A DNA stretch of 64,000 bases, taken from NCBI GenBank assembly GCA_965243755.1, contig CBDEVW010000006.1:124001-188000 (forward strand), written 5' to 3'. The notes below the pieces were generated by a model. It saw only the letters and a program-made list of their open reading frames with translations, was not told where the DNA came from and did no database searches. Shown in pieces: positions 1 to 9,008 of this stretch (the first letter of the stretch is position 1; every line of letters starts with the position of its first letter). Made by a program: the position numbers and the translations under genes. Source of the stretch: JANSWY01 sp965243755 (GTDB taxonomy: Bacteria; Bacteroidota; Bacteroidia; Cytophagales; Cyclobacteriaceae).

Positions 1-624
1 ATGAAATTTTTGCTCAGGCTGAGAATTATAAGCGGTATAGAAGAGACTAGAATTCAAATCAATGTCATAGCAATGAAAAAGGATGGAAAATTCTACTTGT
101 ATTATAAGGATTTATATTCAAAATATGGTTCCAGAATACCCTATACCGATCTTCTTAGGACCTATCATTGGAAAAAGAAAAGAGACAAGATTGTATCGAG
201 AGATGGGAATAGATGTAGGCATTGCAAAGCAGTTGGGACTATACCCAGGGTGGAAAACGGTAAGATTGTTTTCGAGTCGTCTGAGGTTGAAATAATTATT
301 AGAGAAGATGGCTCAAAAATGCCAAGGCCAAGAACAAAAAGACTTGAAAACCCAACCATCCTAAATGTTCACCACAAGGCCTACCAATATAACACTAACC
401 CATGGGACTATCCCGACGATGATTTGATTACACTATGTGTTCCTTGTCATTTGAAAGAACATGGTCTTGGTGATCAAGCGTCGAAAAAACAGTTTGAGTA
501 TATACAGTCAGTTAAAGTGTGTGAGAAGTGTTGTGGGCAAGGGTTCATTAAATTCTATTCTTACAACTGGTATGGTATCTGTTTCAATTGCGCAGGGAAT
601 GGATGCATAATTGACTACATATAA
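1..624 (+). CDS. HNH endonuclease with C-terminal zinc-binding motifs
   Basis: Predicted HNH-family nuclease of 207 residues. The core lies at about residues 50-155: a CRHC knuckle near residue 73, then NVHHKAY (paired histidines) near 122 and LCVPCHLKEH near 145, the usual Cys-His metal frame of HNH enzymes. The last 35 residues carry CEKCCGQG and CFNCAGNG, two CxxCxGxG-like pairs resembling the DnaJ zinc centre, probably structural or DNA binding. The first ATG is at position 1; an internal ATG at position 73 (MKKDGK) may be the true start, and upstream sequence is not visible. It ends 26 bp before mcrB on the same strand, so a shared transcript and a defence role are likely. The family is clear; substrate and partnership with McrBC are inference. 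Confidence 0.7.
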   Translation: MKFLLRLRIISGIEETRIQINVIAMKKDGKFYLYYKDLYSKYGSRIPYTDLLRTYHWKKKRDKIVSRDGNRCRHCKAVGTIPRVENGKIVFESSEVEIIIREDGSKMPRPRTKRLENPTILNVHHKAYQYNTNPWDYPDDDLITLCVPCHLKEHGLGDQASKKQFEYIQSVKVCEKCCGQGFIKFYSYNWYGICFNCAGNGCIIDYI

Positions 625-650
625 AAGCTGTAGATTTTAAAAACTGCAAA

Positions 651-2864
651 ATGGAACAACTCGATTTATTCAAAAAAATAAGCAGAAGTAATATTATTCA
701 AGCAATAAATAGAATAAATAAAGAAGGTTACCCTACCAATCGAAAATCTAGTACGTACAACTTAGTGTATAACGAAACCACTTACCCTCCTAAATATGTA
801 TTATCGCTTGCGGGATACTTTGCAGACGGAAATTTTATATCACAACACGATTTTCATGGAGGCGAGTCGTCCGCATCATTTGATTATTTAAGGTCCCAAG
901 GATTCGAGATACGATCAAAATCAGAATCGGAAAATTTGAAAAGTTCCAAGTCCGAGAAAGGAGTGGATATAAAATATTTCACAGCATTTTTTAAAGAAGA
1001 AGAATTCGAATTATTAAATGAATTTCAGGGTAAAAAGAAAGATAAATCTGATTCACATGAGGAGGTATACACGAAATTAAGTGAAACTTATTCAAAGCTT
1101 GAAATCTGGGTTCAGGAAATAATCCGAAATACTAATCAAGGGATTCAATATAAAATTGTAAAAAAGCCAACCAATCAAGCTGGATACTTTGATGGTTATT
1201 TATGGTGTAGAATTTATCCATCTACTGAGCACCTGAAGGCTAAAAGTTTGGCAATCACGGTAGGTTTGGAATCCGATTTCCATTTTTGTGTAAAGATTGA
1301 CACTGTTGGTAGAAACCTGTCATTTCGAAAAGATTATGAGGCTTATAGGGGTGACTTTTACCAATCTCCATTGATTCGGAGAAGCAACTATAAAAAAATT
1401 GAAAATTGGGATAGTTTAATTTCCTGGAGTGTTGGAGAAATAAAGAGTTTATTGCCGGAATATGAAAAACTTGCAGCCATATGGCTGGGGATTCAAACCA
1501 ATTCAACGAATATAAAAACACAAACATCTATGTCACTCAACCAAATCCTCTACGGCCCACCTGGGACCGGTAAAACCTACAATACAATTAACAGGGCCAT
1601 AGCCATTTGTGAGCCAGAGTTTGATTTAAATCAGGACAGGAAAAAGGTAAAGAAGCGTTTTGATGAATTGCAAGAGGATGGTCAGATCGTATTTACTACA
1701 TTTCATCAAAGTCTTGGGTATGAAGATTTTATAGAGGGTATAAAGCCCATTGCAGACAAGGAATCAAAGAAGATTTCGTATGAGGTAGTCCCTGGTATTT
1801 TTAAAATGATAGCAGAAAAAGCCAAAAGAGCTTTAACCGGCTTGGACGTTAGTCAGCAAGAGTCTTTATACACCGAGTTTATTGATGGTGTTCGAGATAA
1901 GCTGGAAAAGGAAGAAAGGGAGATCTTTTACAGTAAATCAAATACAAAGGTCATTGTACATGGAATATCAGATAATGATAGCCTGTATGTTTCCCCGGAA
2001 CTTCAATCCGCAGAACTGAGGAGATACTTGGTTTCTAAGGACAAGCTCCTATTATTGGATTCTCATTTTGATTCTATGGATAGTATACAAAATGTAGTAG
2101 ATGACATTAGAGCTACAATCAAAGGAGTCGGTCATACTTATTACTATGCGGTTTTGGACGCTTTTAAAAAATTCAAACAAGATCGGCGTGTTCAACTTAA
2201 AAAGAATATCAAGGGGCACATCGATCAATTTGTTTTGATAATTGATGAGATAAATAGAGGCAATGTTTCCCAGATCTTCGGAGAACTCATAACCTTAATT
2301 GAGCACAGCAAACGACAAGGAAATAATGAGGCATTAACGGTGACATTACCTTATAGTAGAGAAAAATTTTCTGTACCATCTAATCTCTACTTACTAGGCA
2401 CTATGAATACAGCAGACAGAAGTGTAGAAGCACTGGATGTGGCCCTTCGCAGGAGGTTTACCTTCGAACACATTGGACCCACCTATAATCTGGATGAACT
2501 ACAGCATCATATCAGTAATACGAGTAAGACTTTATCCAATCTCCTGAAGACTATCAATGAACGAATTACTTACTTGAAGGATGAGGACCATCAGATTGGA
2601 CACAGCTATCTGATGAACAAAACAACTCCTGCATTACTGAGAGACACTTTTGCCAGAAACATCGTTCCATTGCTGAAGGAATACTTCTACAATGATTATG
2701 AAAAAATACGTTTGGTCCTTGGCGATGGGTTTGTAGAGCCGCTAATCAAACCCACCTTTGCGACAAGTGATGATGAACTGGGTGCTGAAACTTATCAGCT
2801 CAAATCAATCGATGAGAATTTTGATATCATAGGTGCAATCGAAGTGCTTTTTGGGAAGAAGTAA
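651..2864 (+). CDS. mcrB: McrB-type restriction AAA+ GTPase subunit
   Basis: Motor subunit of a type IV (modification-dependent) restriction system; in the McrBC family it binds modified DNA and uses GTP hydrolysis to drive cleavage by McrC. The AAA+ module shows Walker A GPPGTGKT (about residues 302-309), Walker B LIIDEINRG (about 528-536), the sensor-like TMNTADRS (about 584) and the RRRF arginine stretch (about 601). The N-terminal 90 residues contain YPPKYVLSLA and a following FHGGESS, resembling the small N-terminal head domain of ScoMcrA-type proteins. Residues 120-290 form a separate, unrecognised domain that probably helps select the target. At 737 residues it is longer than E. coli McrB because of this N-terminus. 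Its 3' end overlaps mcrC by about 30 bp, indicating translational coupling. Confidence 0.88.
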   Translation: MEQLDLFKKISRSNIIQAINRINKEGYPTNRKSSTYNLVYNETTYPPKYVLSLAGYFADGNFISQHDFHGGESSASFDYLRSQGFEIRSKSESENLKSSKSEKGVDIKYFTAFFKEEEFELLNEFQGKKKDKSDSHEEVYTKLSETYSKLEIWVQEIIRNTNQGIQYKIVKKPTNQAGYFDGYLWCRIYPSTEHLKAKSLAITVGLESDFHFCVKIDTVGRNLSFRKDYEAYRGDFYQSPLIRRSNYKKIENWDSLISWSVGEIKSLLPEYEKLAAIWLGIQTNSTNIKTQTSMSLNQILYGPPGTGKTYNTINRAIAICEPEFDLNQDRKKVKKRFDELQEDGQIVFTTFHQSLGYEDFIEGIKPIADKESKKISYEVVPGIFKMIAEKAKRALTGLDVSQQESLYTEFIDGVRDKLEKEEREIFYSKSNTKVIVHGISDNDSLYVSPELQSAELRRYLVSKDKLLLLDSHFDSMDSIQNVVDDIRATIKGVGHTYYYAVLDAFKKFKQDRRVQLKKNIKGHIDQFVLIIDEINRGNVSQIFGELITLIEHSKRQGNNEALTVTLPYSREKFSVPSNLYLLGTMNTADRSVEALDVALRRRFTFEHIGPTYNLDELQHHISNTSKTLSNLLKTINERITYLKDEDHQIGHSYLMNKTTPALLRDTFARNIVPLLKEYFYNDYEKIRLVLGDGFVEPLIKPTFATSDDELGAETYQLKSIDENFDIIGAIEVLFGKK

Positions 2865-4146
2865 AACCATACAAATATTTGAACATGATAAAGTAGTGGT
2901 AGGGTCCTTCTATGATGGTCCTAATGACCAGGCACATGAATTTACACAATGGCACTTTGATCTTCTGGCGATTTACCTAACCAAAAACCCACAGGCACCA
3001 TTTTATTCACTTTACGCTAATGCCATTCGGTTTAACCAATTTGTAGGAGTGATCAAGGTGGGAGACTTGTCCATAGAAGTATTACCCAAGACAGATAGAC
3101 ACAGTTTAATTAAAGCGGATTGGCAAAAAGTGTTATTACAAATGTTGCTCATCAGTCTTCAGGTAAAAGCCAGGACAACTACCCGAGCCAATATTACTGT
3201 CAGACAACACACGGTATTAGAGACTTATCTATCTCTATTCTTGGAAGAAGCAACGAAATTGATTCACCAGGGGCTGGTGAAAAAATACAGAACCAATATT
3301 AGCAATCAGGCAGCACTTAAGGGGAAGCTGCTTGTCCATCAGCAACTCACAAAAAACGCCTTACATGCGGAACGATTTTACGTGGCACATCAGGTATATG
3401 ATAGAGATAATATTTACAACTATCTCATCAAATCAGCTTTGGAATGTGTGCGGGATATGGGTGCTGTGAGCTTGTCAAAGGAGGCACAAGCTTTGTTGTT
3501 ATATTTCCCAAAATGCCAACCTGTGAAGATCAATGAAAAGCTTTTTTCCAGATTGTCATTTGATCGTAAAACCGAAGACTACCGCAGGTCGATTGAGCTG
3601 GCAAGAATTATTCTTCTCAACTACCATCCCGACCTTCGTGGAGGCACGAATGATATCCTGGCCATTATGTTTGACATGAATTATCTATGGGAGTCTTTCA
3701 TAACATGGTCCCTGGCGAGGGCACTAAATCACAATGAGAAACTACATTCACAATCCAGAAGAGCATTTTGGTGCCACCAGGATAATTGGACTCTTCACCT
3801 AAAGCCCGATATTTTGGTGCAATTTGAACAGCGAAATGTGGTAATCGACACAAAATGGAAATTTCAATCAGGCTTGGCCATCAATGACATCAGGCAGTTG
3901 TTTGCCTATCAGCATTATTTTTCTGCAGACAAAGGGTATTTGCTTTACCCTGAAAGATTAGTGGATGAACATGTAGAACTCAAGCAAGGGCACTTTTATA
4001 AGCCTAATTTGACGAGAGCTGTAGAGGAATATACTAATTTGTCTTGTGGTATGCTATATGCTGATCTCATTAAAGAAGGGAAGCTTAATCTGGACATTGG
4101 CCAGGAGCTATTACAGACTTTGAGGAATGAGGAGAAATTAATTTAG
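2833..4146 (+). CDS. mcrC: McrC-type nuclease subunit of restriction system
   Basis: Nuclease partner of McrB. The N-terminal part (IFEHDKVVVG onward) is typical of McrC, which docks on the McrB hexamer. The C-terminal third carries a PD-(D/E)xK site: KPDILV at about residue 326 followed by VIDTKWKF at about 340, giving D, D-x-K in the right spacing. I used the GTG at 2833, which overlaps the end of mcrB; a TTG at 2851 is an alternative, and no ATG precedes the conserved start of the domain. Length (437 residues) is normal for the family. Together with mcrB and the HNH gene it forms a plausible three-gene defence operon. Modified-DNA targeting is known for the family; the specificity here is unknown. 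Confidence 0.87.
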   Translation: MQSKCFLGRSKTIQIFEHDKVVVGSFYDGPNDQAHEFTQWHFDLLAIYLTKNPQAPFYSLYANAIRFNQFVGVIKVGDLSIEVLPKTDRHSLIKADWQKVLLQMLLISLQVKARTTTRANITVRQHTVLETYLSLFLEEATKLIHQGLVKKYRTNISNQAALKGKLLVHQQLTKNALHAERFYVAHQVYDRDNIYNYLIKSALECVRDMGAVSLSKEAQALLLYFPKCQPVKINEKLFSRLSFDRKTEDYRRSIELARIILLNYHPDLRGGTNDILAIMFDMNYLWESFITWSLARALNHNEKLHSQSRRAFWCHQDNWTLHLKPDILVQFEQRNVVIDTKWKFQSGLAINDIRQLFAYQHYFSADKGYLLYPERLVDEHVELKQGHFYKPNLTRAVEEYTNLSCGMLYADLIKEGKLNLDIGQELLQTLRNEEKLI

Positions 4147-4347
4147 TATAATGAAGGTTCGAAGAAATCAATTAAAAATTTAAAACTACCAATGAAGGCT
4201 TCTCCGGCACATGTAATGATATAAACAATACCAAAGTACTTCCCCTTAACTCAATCGGCAGCCATCAATTACCACCACCATAAAATTTTATACATAGATT
4301 GAACTCAATATAATTCAAACAGAACCCACTCACTCTAAAAAAACACC

Positions 4348-4692
4348 ATGGCCTTAGACGCCCTAAAAGCAGCAGACACGATCAATGCATTGGAAATATT
4401 CCTGGACAGAAGGAGGCCGCCGGAGGAGATGCGGGATAATCTGGATTTGGCTTACCGGATAGAGGGGCAGAGTATTTTTATTTATACAATCAGGGAACAT
4501 TGGATGATTGAAGGGGAGAAGATAGAATCATCCATCGCCAAGACCACCTGGGTTCATTCCCAACAGGTCTGGAAGATCTACTGGTTACGTGGCAACCTAA
4601 AATGGTACCCCTACGATCCACCCACCGTCAAAACCATCCAGGAATTCCTCAACATAGTCCACCAGGACCCCCACGGCTGCTTCTGGGGATAG
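4348..4692 (+). CDS. DUF3024 family small protein
   Basis: A 114-residue soluble protein matching the DUF3024 pattern as I know it: ALEIFLDRRRPP near the N-terminus, RDNLDLAYRIEGQSI, a central AKTTW segment, WKIYWLRGNLKWYPYDPP and a closing CFWG. The family is widespread in Bacteroidota and proteobacteria and has no established biochemical function. It stands alone: the upstream 200 bp separate it from mcrC and the downstream sequence is a repeat block. There is no signal peptide or membrane segment, so it is expected in the cytoplasm. Confidence 0.72.
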   Translation: MALDALKAADTINALEIFLDRRRPPEEMRDNLDLAYRIEGQSIFIYTIREHWMIEGEKIESSIAKTTWVHSQQVWKIYWLRGNLKWYPYDPPTVKTIQEFLNIVHQDPHGCFWG

Positions 4693-4975
4693 TTTTGTTT
4701 GGCTGGTTGGCTTTTTGGCTATTTGGCTTTTTGCTATTTAGCAATTTGGCTTAAAGAAGCAGCCCTATAAATTCCGTGCACTTATTTTAACCGCCGAAGC
4801 TTCAGCGTAGGTGGTCAAAAACTCCGGTCTCCGGTCTTAAAAGAAGTAGCCCTATAATTCCCTGCACTCCCAAAACTCCGGTCTCCGGTCTTCCGTCTCC
4901 GGTCCTAAAGAAGCAGCCCTGTAATTCCCTGCACTCCCAAAAACTTCGCGCTTCCAACTCCCAACTCCCAACTTT
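4693..4975. repeat. Intergenic repeat block 1 (AAGAAGCAGCCCTATAATTC family)
   Basis: Non-coding stretch made of short repeats. It opens with TTGGCTTTTTGGC-like runs (4700-4750), also seen at 39077-39140. It then holds three copies of a unit beginning AAGAAGCAGCCCTATAATTC (about 4755, 4838, 4909), each followed by a GCACT-containing segment and low-complexity strings of the type GGTCTCCGGTC or TCCAACTCCCAACT. A small inverted element CCGCCGAAGCTTCAGCGTAGG lies at 4792-4812 and has a relative at 45946-45970. No reading frame is credible here. Confidence 0.75.
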
Positions 4976-5170
4976 TCACTCCACCACCTCTTTCACTCTC
5001 CCCACCTGTCCATCTTCCAGTCTTACTTTAATGCCATGTGGGTGTGTGGGTGATTTGGTGAGGATATCTTTCACCACGCCCTGGGTGAGTTCGCCGGTGC
5101 GTTGGTGTTGTTTCAGGACAATGTTCACCAACTGCCCGTGTTTTATCTGGTTTCTTTTCGTGCCATCCAT
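4976..5170 (-). CDS. ywbE: YwbE family protein
   Basis: Small basic protein of about 64 residues matching the YwbE family (DUF2196): MDGTKRNQIKHG, then VLKQHQRTGELTQGVVKDIL and SPTHPHGIKVRLEDGQVGR. The family function is unknown; the fold is expected to be a small beta barrel that might bind nucleic acid. I chose the ATG at 5170 because family members start at MDGTKR; a longer in-frame version from 5215 would add 15 residues that do not look conserved. It is transcribed away from the palindrome array at 5299-5378 and converges on DUF3024, with repeat block 1 in between. Confidence 0.82.
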   Translation of the reverse strand: MDGTKRNQIKHGQLVNIVLKQHQRTGELTQGVVKDILTKSPTHPHGIKVRLEDGQVGRVKEVVE

Positions 5171-5713
5171 TGGTTTTGGGTTTTGGGTAACGAAGTTATC
5201 AGATTTTCCAACCAATACCAGCCTAAATCAACGAGCTAAATGTCAACAACAAGTACATTTCAGCCGGTTTCAAATATTTACAATTTCCTGGGATTTTCAA
5301 ACACGTGTGTTTCGGCTTCCAAACACGTGTGTTTCATCGCTCAAACACGTGTGTTTCAACAGCCAAAGACGCGTCTTTGAAAAGGCCTCAAAAAGTGCTG
5401 GATTTTTAACATATTTTAACATTTCTGAGATATAAATGTGGATTTTTTGGTACAGTCCTTGTTTTAAGTAAAGTGTCTTAAGGCAGTTAGGAGGTACACC
5501 TGACACCATGCAAGCACAAGCCAAAGCAAAAGCTCATCTGCCCATCGCTTACGGCCCGCAAAGCAAACTAAAATAGCATCATATATTATGCAAAGCTTCA
5601 GGCAAGCCATGCCCTGCTTAGCATCCCCGTCATGCCCCGGATAGATCCGCCCATGTGACCGCTACCGCTTGCATCTTTTAATTCTTTTTTTAACCCTTTA
5701 AACAATTTTTTAA
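5171..5713. other. Divergent intergenic region between ywbE and the HU-like gene
   Basis: About 540 bp separating two divergently transcribed genes. Its main content is the four-palindrome array listed separately. The rest (5380-5713) shows no coding potential on either strand, no clear TAnnTTTG box and no strong hairpin. The unusual length for such a small pair of genes, plus the array, suggests that it is a control region. Confidence 0.5.
5299..5378. promoter_or_regulatory. Array of four palindromes at exact 22-bp spacing
   Basis: Four 14-bp inverted repeats start at 5299, 5321, 5343 and 5365, exactly 22 bp apart. The first three are AAACACGTGTGTTT (arms AAACAC and GTGTTT around GT). The fourth is AAAGACGCGTCTTT, where a C-to-G change in one arm is matched by a G-to-C change in the other, keeping the symmetry. 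The 8-bp spacers differ (CGGCTTCC, CATCGCTC, CAACAGCC). A 22-bp period is about two helical turns, so sites would lie on one face of the DNA, as expected for cooperative binding of a dimeric protein. It lies 129 bp upstream of ywbE and 335 bp upstream of the HU-like gene. The binding protein is unknown. Confidence 0.6.
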
Positions 5714-6112
5714 ATGTCAGTAAAATATAAAGTAATGCCCAAAGGTCAGCCGGGAGTGGTTGGCGGAGGCGAGATCAAGTACTACGCCGCAATTGCAAGA
5801 GAAAGCAAAGTGGATTTAAGAACCTTTTTAGAGGATGCCCAGGAGCTGAATGTCGCCCATTCGGGTGCTTTTTTGGCTGTGTTGGAAACCTTTCTTTCCA
5901 GAGTGAATCATTACCTGCTCAATGGTAAGGCAGTAGATTTGGGACAGTTAGGCACTTTCTACCCAGCCATAAGTAGCTCAGCGGAAGACGCCCCCGAGGA
6001 TGTGAGCAAGGAAAGTATCCGAAGATTCAAAGTGAACTTCAGACCAAGCAACTTGCTCCAGGAACGAATGCTCAGGGTAAAATTTGAGAAGTTAGCAGAG
6101 GATGATGCGTAA
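5714..6112 (+). CDS. HU-like DNA-binding protein (HU-HIG type)
   Basis: A 132-residue protein of the divergent HU/IHF group common in Bacteroidota. It begins MSVKYKVMPKGQPG and continues KYYAAIARESKVDLRTF; it keeps the HU signature region as DLGQLGTFYPAI (about residues 75-86) and the arm-like FKVNFRPSNLLQERM near the end. Such proteins bend or coat DNA, and Bacteroidota carry many paralogues, often near phage or repeat elements. It is a single-gene unit with a probable terminator 40 bp downstream. The long upstream region with the 22-bp palindrome array could regulate it; that is inference. Confidence 0.82.
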   Translation: MSVKYKVMPKGQPGVVGGGEIKYYAAIARESKVDLRTFLEDAQELNVAHSGAFLAVLETFLSRVNHYLLNGKAVDLGQLGTFYPAISSSAEDAPEDVSKESIRRFKVNFRPSNLLQERMLRVKFEKLAEDDA

Positions 6113-6150
6113 ATCCTGTAGGCGATATAGGCTTCTACAATTAAACAAAA

Positions 6151-6210
6151 AGGCCCTCTCCCCGGAATAATCAGTACATAGTGCTTACATCCAGATGGAG
6201 GGTCTTTTTT
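6151..6210 (+). terminator. Probable intrinsic terminator after the HU-like gene
   Basis: AGGCCCTCTCC at 6151-6161 pairs imperfectly with GGAGGGTCT at 6197-6205, followed by a run of T. The loop is long (about 35 nt) and the stem has a bulge, so strength is uncertain, but position and T-run fit the end of the HU-like transcript. Confidence 0.5.
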
Positions 6211-6224
6211 ATTGGCTGTTGGTA

Positions 6225-6625
6225 TTTGAAAATGTTATACAGTAGTCCATTTCTTCCAACTTCCAACCCTACCTAAAAAGAAGCAGCCCTATAATTCAGA
6301 GCACTAACAAAAACTTCCCGCTTCCAACTTCCAACTCCCAACTAGAACTCCATGACTGCAAGTACTGTCAGGTCGAAAGACCTTACAGCACAGGAAGAGT
6401 TAATTATCCTGGCACATCATGTATAATTCCAAAATCCTGTCCAACCACAAAGAAGCAGCCTTACAATTCCCAAGCACCCACGAACTTCGCGCTTCCAACT
6501 CCCAACTCCTAACTATAATAAAGAAGCCCTATAATTCAGTGCACTCCCAAAAACTTCGGTCTCCGGTCTCCGGTCTTCGGTCTATTAAGAAGCAGCCCCA
6601 CAATTCCGGTACCTACGAACTTTGA
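6225..6625. repeat. Intergenic repeat block 2
   Basis: A 400-bp gene-free stretch with four further copies of the AAGAAGCAGCCCTATAATTC unit (about 6279, 6451, 6520, 6589), each followed by the TTCCAACTCCCAACT or GGTCTCCGGTC low-complexity tail. One copy of the GAAA-loop hairpin element (6365-6388) is embedded directly after an AACTCCATGACTGCAAG segment. Short open frames across it are translations of the repeats and are not genes. Confidence 0.75.
6365..6388. repeat. REP-like hairpin with GAAA tetraloop, copy 1
   Basis: Arms CTGTCAGGTC (6365-6374) and GACCTTACAG (6379-6388) enclose the loop GAAA, with a single C-T mismatch in the 10-bp stem. The same element with the same flanks occurs at 9543 and 9721. 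GAAA is a stable GNRA tetraloop, suggesting that the element acts or spreads as a folded nucleic acid. Confidence 0.7.
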
Positions 6626-6670
6626 GTCATCCTCTCAACCCAATCCCTTAGCGTGGGAGTTAATAAAAAA

Positions 6671-8932
6671 TTAATCAAAATCTTCAACAAGACTGAAATG
6701 ACCATCTGTCACCTGAAAGTCCTGATTAAAAATTGAGAATTGCCCTTCAATGATACCTGCCTGGGGTCTGGATATAGTGAGGGTAGCGTAATCTATTAGA
6801 CCTCCTGTTGCCGATCCATAGTGTCCGGAACACTGGGTGTTGTCGTCCCTGATCCGAACCCAAAGCCCGCCTGTGAAGTCCCGAATATCATTTTCATTGT
6901 CTACAATGTAAGTGCCATTGGCTGGGACCTCCTGATCAAACTGAAAAGAAACATTGTAGGCAGGCGATAACCCGGAAATATATTTTTTATCAAAATGATC
7001 AACATCTGTTTTCATTTGACACTCAAAATTGATCAATTCTCCATTGACATAACATTGAAACGTGTTGCCCACAGGGTCGATATGGTAATTGAAGTTTCCA
7101 ATATCTTCCAGCGTATCTCCCTCATGGTCAATCGCAAACACCTTTACCTCATTATTTCTGCCAGCAACAATCTTTAATTGATTGGCCGAGAGACCATTTT
7201 CATCTGTAAATGCACTATGTGGTTGTAATAGTTTTGAATTACTATCAGTATACCAACATAAATTTAAATCCTCCAGGGGCACTTCCTCGGTGGCCTCATC
7301 CAATGCATAAATTTTTAAGGACAATGTGTCCCCCACCTTCACCTGCTGATTCTGTGAATCCTGGTCTTCTACCAGAATAAACCACCCTACCATTTTGCCT
7401 TGATAAATATGAGGGAAATAAGTAGCTGCTTCAGAATCCACCAGATCTTTGATACTAAAGCCAATCTGAGCATAAAACTGAATGTTCGCCATCTTTTTCA
7501 TAATATTGGAGATGGTTTTGAGCCATTTACTGGGTGCGCGATTAAGGCAAACATTAACTGTATTACTTTTCAAGGCTGTGGAAAATATGTTGAGGATGGC
7601 AGTTTGCGTCATATCTCCACCTGACTCATATCCTTCAATCACTAGTGATTTCATAAGTCCAAGGATATTTTGGATACAGGAGTCCTCAACAATATCTTTG
7701 ATACCGAATTTATTAAGTATCTGGAGACTTATTCTGGTGAGGTTGGCACTCATTGCATCATCAGCCAGGTGATCTTCCTGGAAATAAGAAGGCGGTATGA
7801 TCTCAATGATGTATCGATCTTCCGTAGAGGGAACAAAGACGACAGAATGATTAGTGACAAAATCGAAATTTCCGGCCAGGATACTGCTGAAATTATTCAG
7901 TGATGGAGAAGAAATTTTAGTAGCGTTTAGTATGCCTTCATCTAATGTTTCGCCCGCTTCGTTGAGGAACCTTACTCCCAGATCAGCGAAGAAATTGTCC
8001 CCCTCTAATTGGATTGCTCCCGACATGTAGTTGATTTTGATATAATCGAGTTCATCACCAATAGATTTCAGCCTCCCCGAAGAACTTCCTTCCATTACAA
8101 CATCCTGTAAACTTCCCAGTGCTGTGACAACAATTTGATCGGACAATGGTGCAATGCCAGATTGAATGGCACTGGAAATTGCTTCTTCCAATACTGTAAA
8201 TTCCTGATAGTGGCGCAATTCTTCAATTGCGTTGCTGATGTCGTCGGTAGCAAGAAATTCAGTGAATGGCAGGAAGGAAACCAATAACTTGGCGGTGGCT
8301 GTTGCGTCCACAGTCTGGACTGATCCAGGATCAGAGTAGATTCCTGCAATCAGATTGTCTTCAGCATCAGTGATCATGATAAAATCATCAGAGAGGTTTT
8401 CCGGTGTATGAATATCAAAGCTTCCATCATCTCTGATTTCCACTTCCTCCACCGATGAAACCACGCTAAGCTCAGATAGGTTGAATGCATCAAAATCGAT
8501 CAAACTTCCGGTAATGACCTCTGTTTCTACGGAAAACTCCTTGTTGTCAATGACGATCACTTCAAAAGTCAGGACATTGGAGAAGCGATCATCACTGTCA
8601 ACGACTACTATTGTATATACTAATGGCTCCTCCGATACCAGCGCATCATTGGGTACTGTATACGAGTAAGTATAGCTGTCTCCGGTGAAGGATTCTGAAG
8701 TAATTTCACCATTCGGATGGGATAACCTAAATTCAAAAGGACTGGAGCCCTCCTGTACCAATATAGAAAGCTGATATTCACTTTCTTTCACCATGTGGAT
8801 GGAAATGCGATCTTCTTCCTGATCAAAAAGAATAGCCGGTGGTTCGGAGTTCTTCTGGTCCTCATCAACTAAAAAACAGGAGGAAAGACTTATCAATGAT
8901 GTGATTAAAACTATTAATAAGCAGCGATTCAT
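6671..8932 (-). CDS. Large secreted lipoprotein, function unknown
   Basis: A 753-residue predicted lipoprotein. The N-terminus (MNRCLLIVLITS) is a lipoprotein signal ending in the lipobox SLSSC, so Cys19 is the expected lipidation site, followed by acidic residues (VDEDQ) as in Bacteroidota surface lipoproteins. Residues about 40-130 look like a beta-rich Ig-type domain, the middle (about 190-500) is mixed helical, and about 500-620 contains another beta-sandwich-like segment (VGDTLSLKIYALDE). I do not recognise the family. It is a single gene, divergent from nothing close, with repeat block 2 downstream. Confidence 0.7.
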   Translation of the reverse strand: MNRCLLIVLITSLISLSSCFLVDEDQKNSEPPAILFDQEEDRISIHMVKESEYQLSILVQEGSSPFEFRLSHPNGEITSESFTGDSYTYSYTVPNDALVSEEPLVYTIVVVDSDDRFSNVLTFEVIVIDNKEFSVETEVITGSLIDFDAFNLSELSVVSSVEEVEIRDDGSFDIHTPENLSDDFIMITDAEDNLIAGIYSDPGSVQTVDATATAKLLVSFLPFTEFLATDDISNAIEELRHYQEFTVLEEAISSAIQSGIAPLSDQIVVTALGSLQDVVMEGSSSGRLKSIGDELDYIKINYMSGAIQLEGDNFFADLGVRFLNEAGETLDEGILNATKISSPSLNNFSSILAGNFDFVTNHSVVFVPSTEDRYIIEIIPPSYFQEDHLADDAMSANLTRISLQILNKFGIKDIVEDSCIQNILGLMKSLVIEGYESGGDMTQTAILNIFSTALKSNTVNVCLNRAPSKWLKTISNIMKKMANIQFYAQIGFSIKDLVDSEAATYFPHIYQGKMVGWFILVEDQDSQNQQVKVGDTLSLKIYALDEATEEVPLEDLNLCWYTDSNSKLLQPHSAFTDENGLSANQLKIVAGRNNEVKVFAIDHEGDTLEDIGNFNYHIDPVGNTFQCYVNGELINFECQMKTDVDHFDKKYISGLSPAYNVSFQFDQEVPANGTYIVDNENDIRDFTGGLWVRIRDDNTQCSGHYGSATGGLIDYATLTISRPQAGIIEGQFSIFNQDFQVTDGHFSLVEDFD

Positions 8933-9008
8933 GGGAGAAGGTCCTATAACTAAAGGTAATCATTTCTGTACTAGGGATCAAGTGAAAAAAACATGTTCGG
9001 ATCAGAAC

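Noticed and set aside
5031..5435. A 134-residue plus-strand frame across the palindrome array
   Set aside because: It lies antisense to ywbE, and the 22-bp period shifts frame at each unit, so it cannot be a protein repeat. It is a shadow frame.
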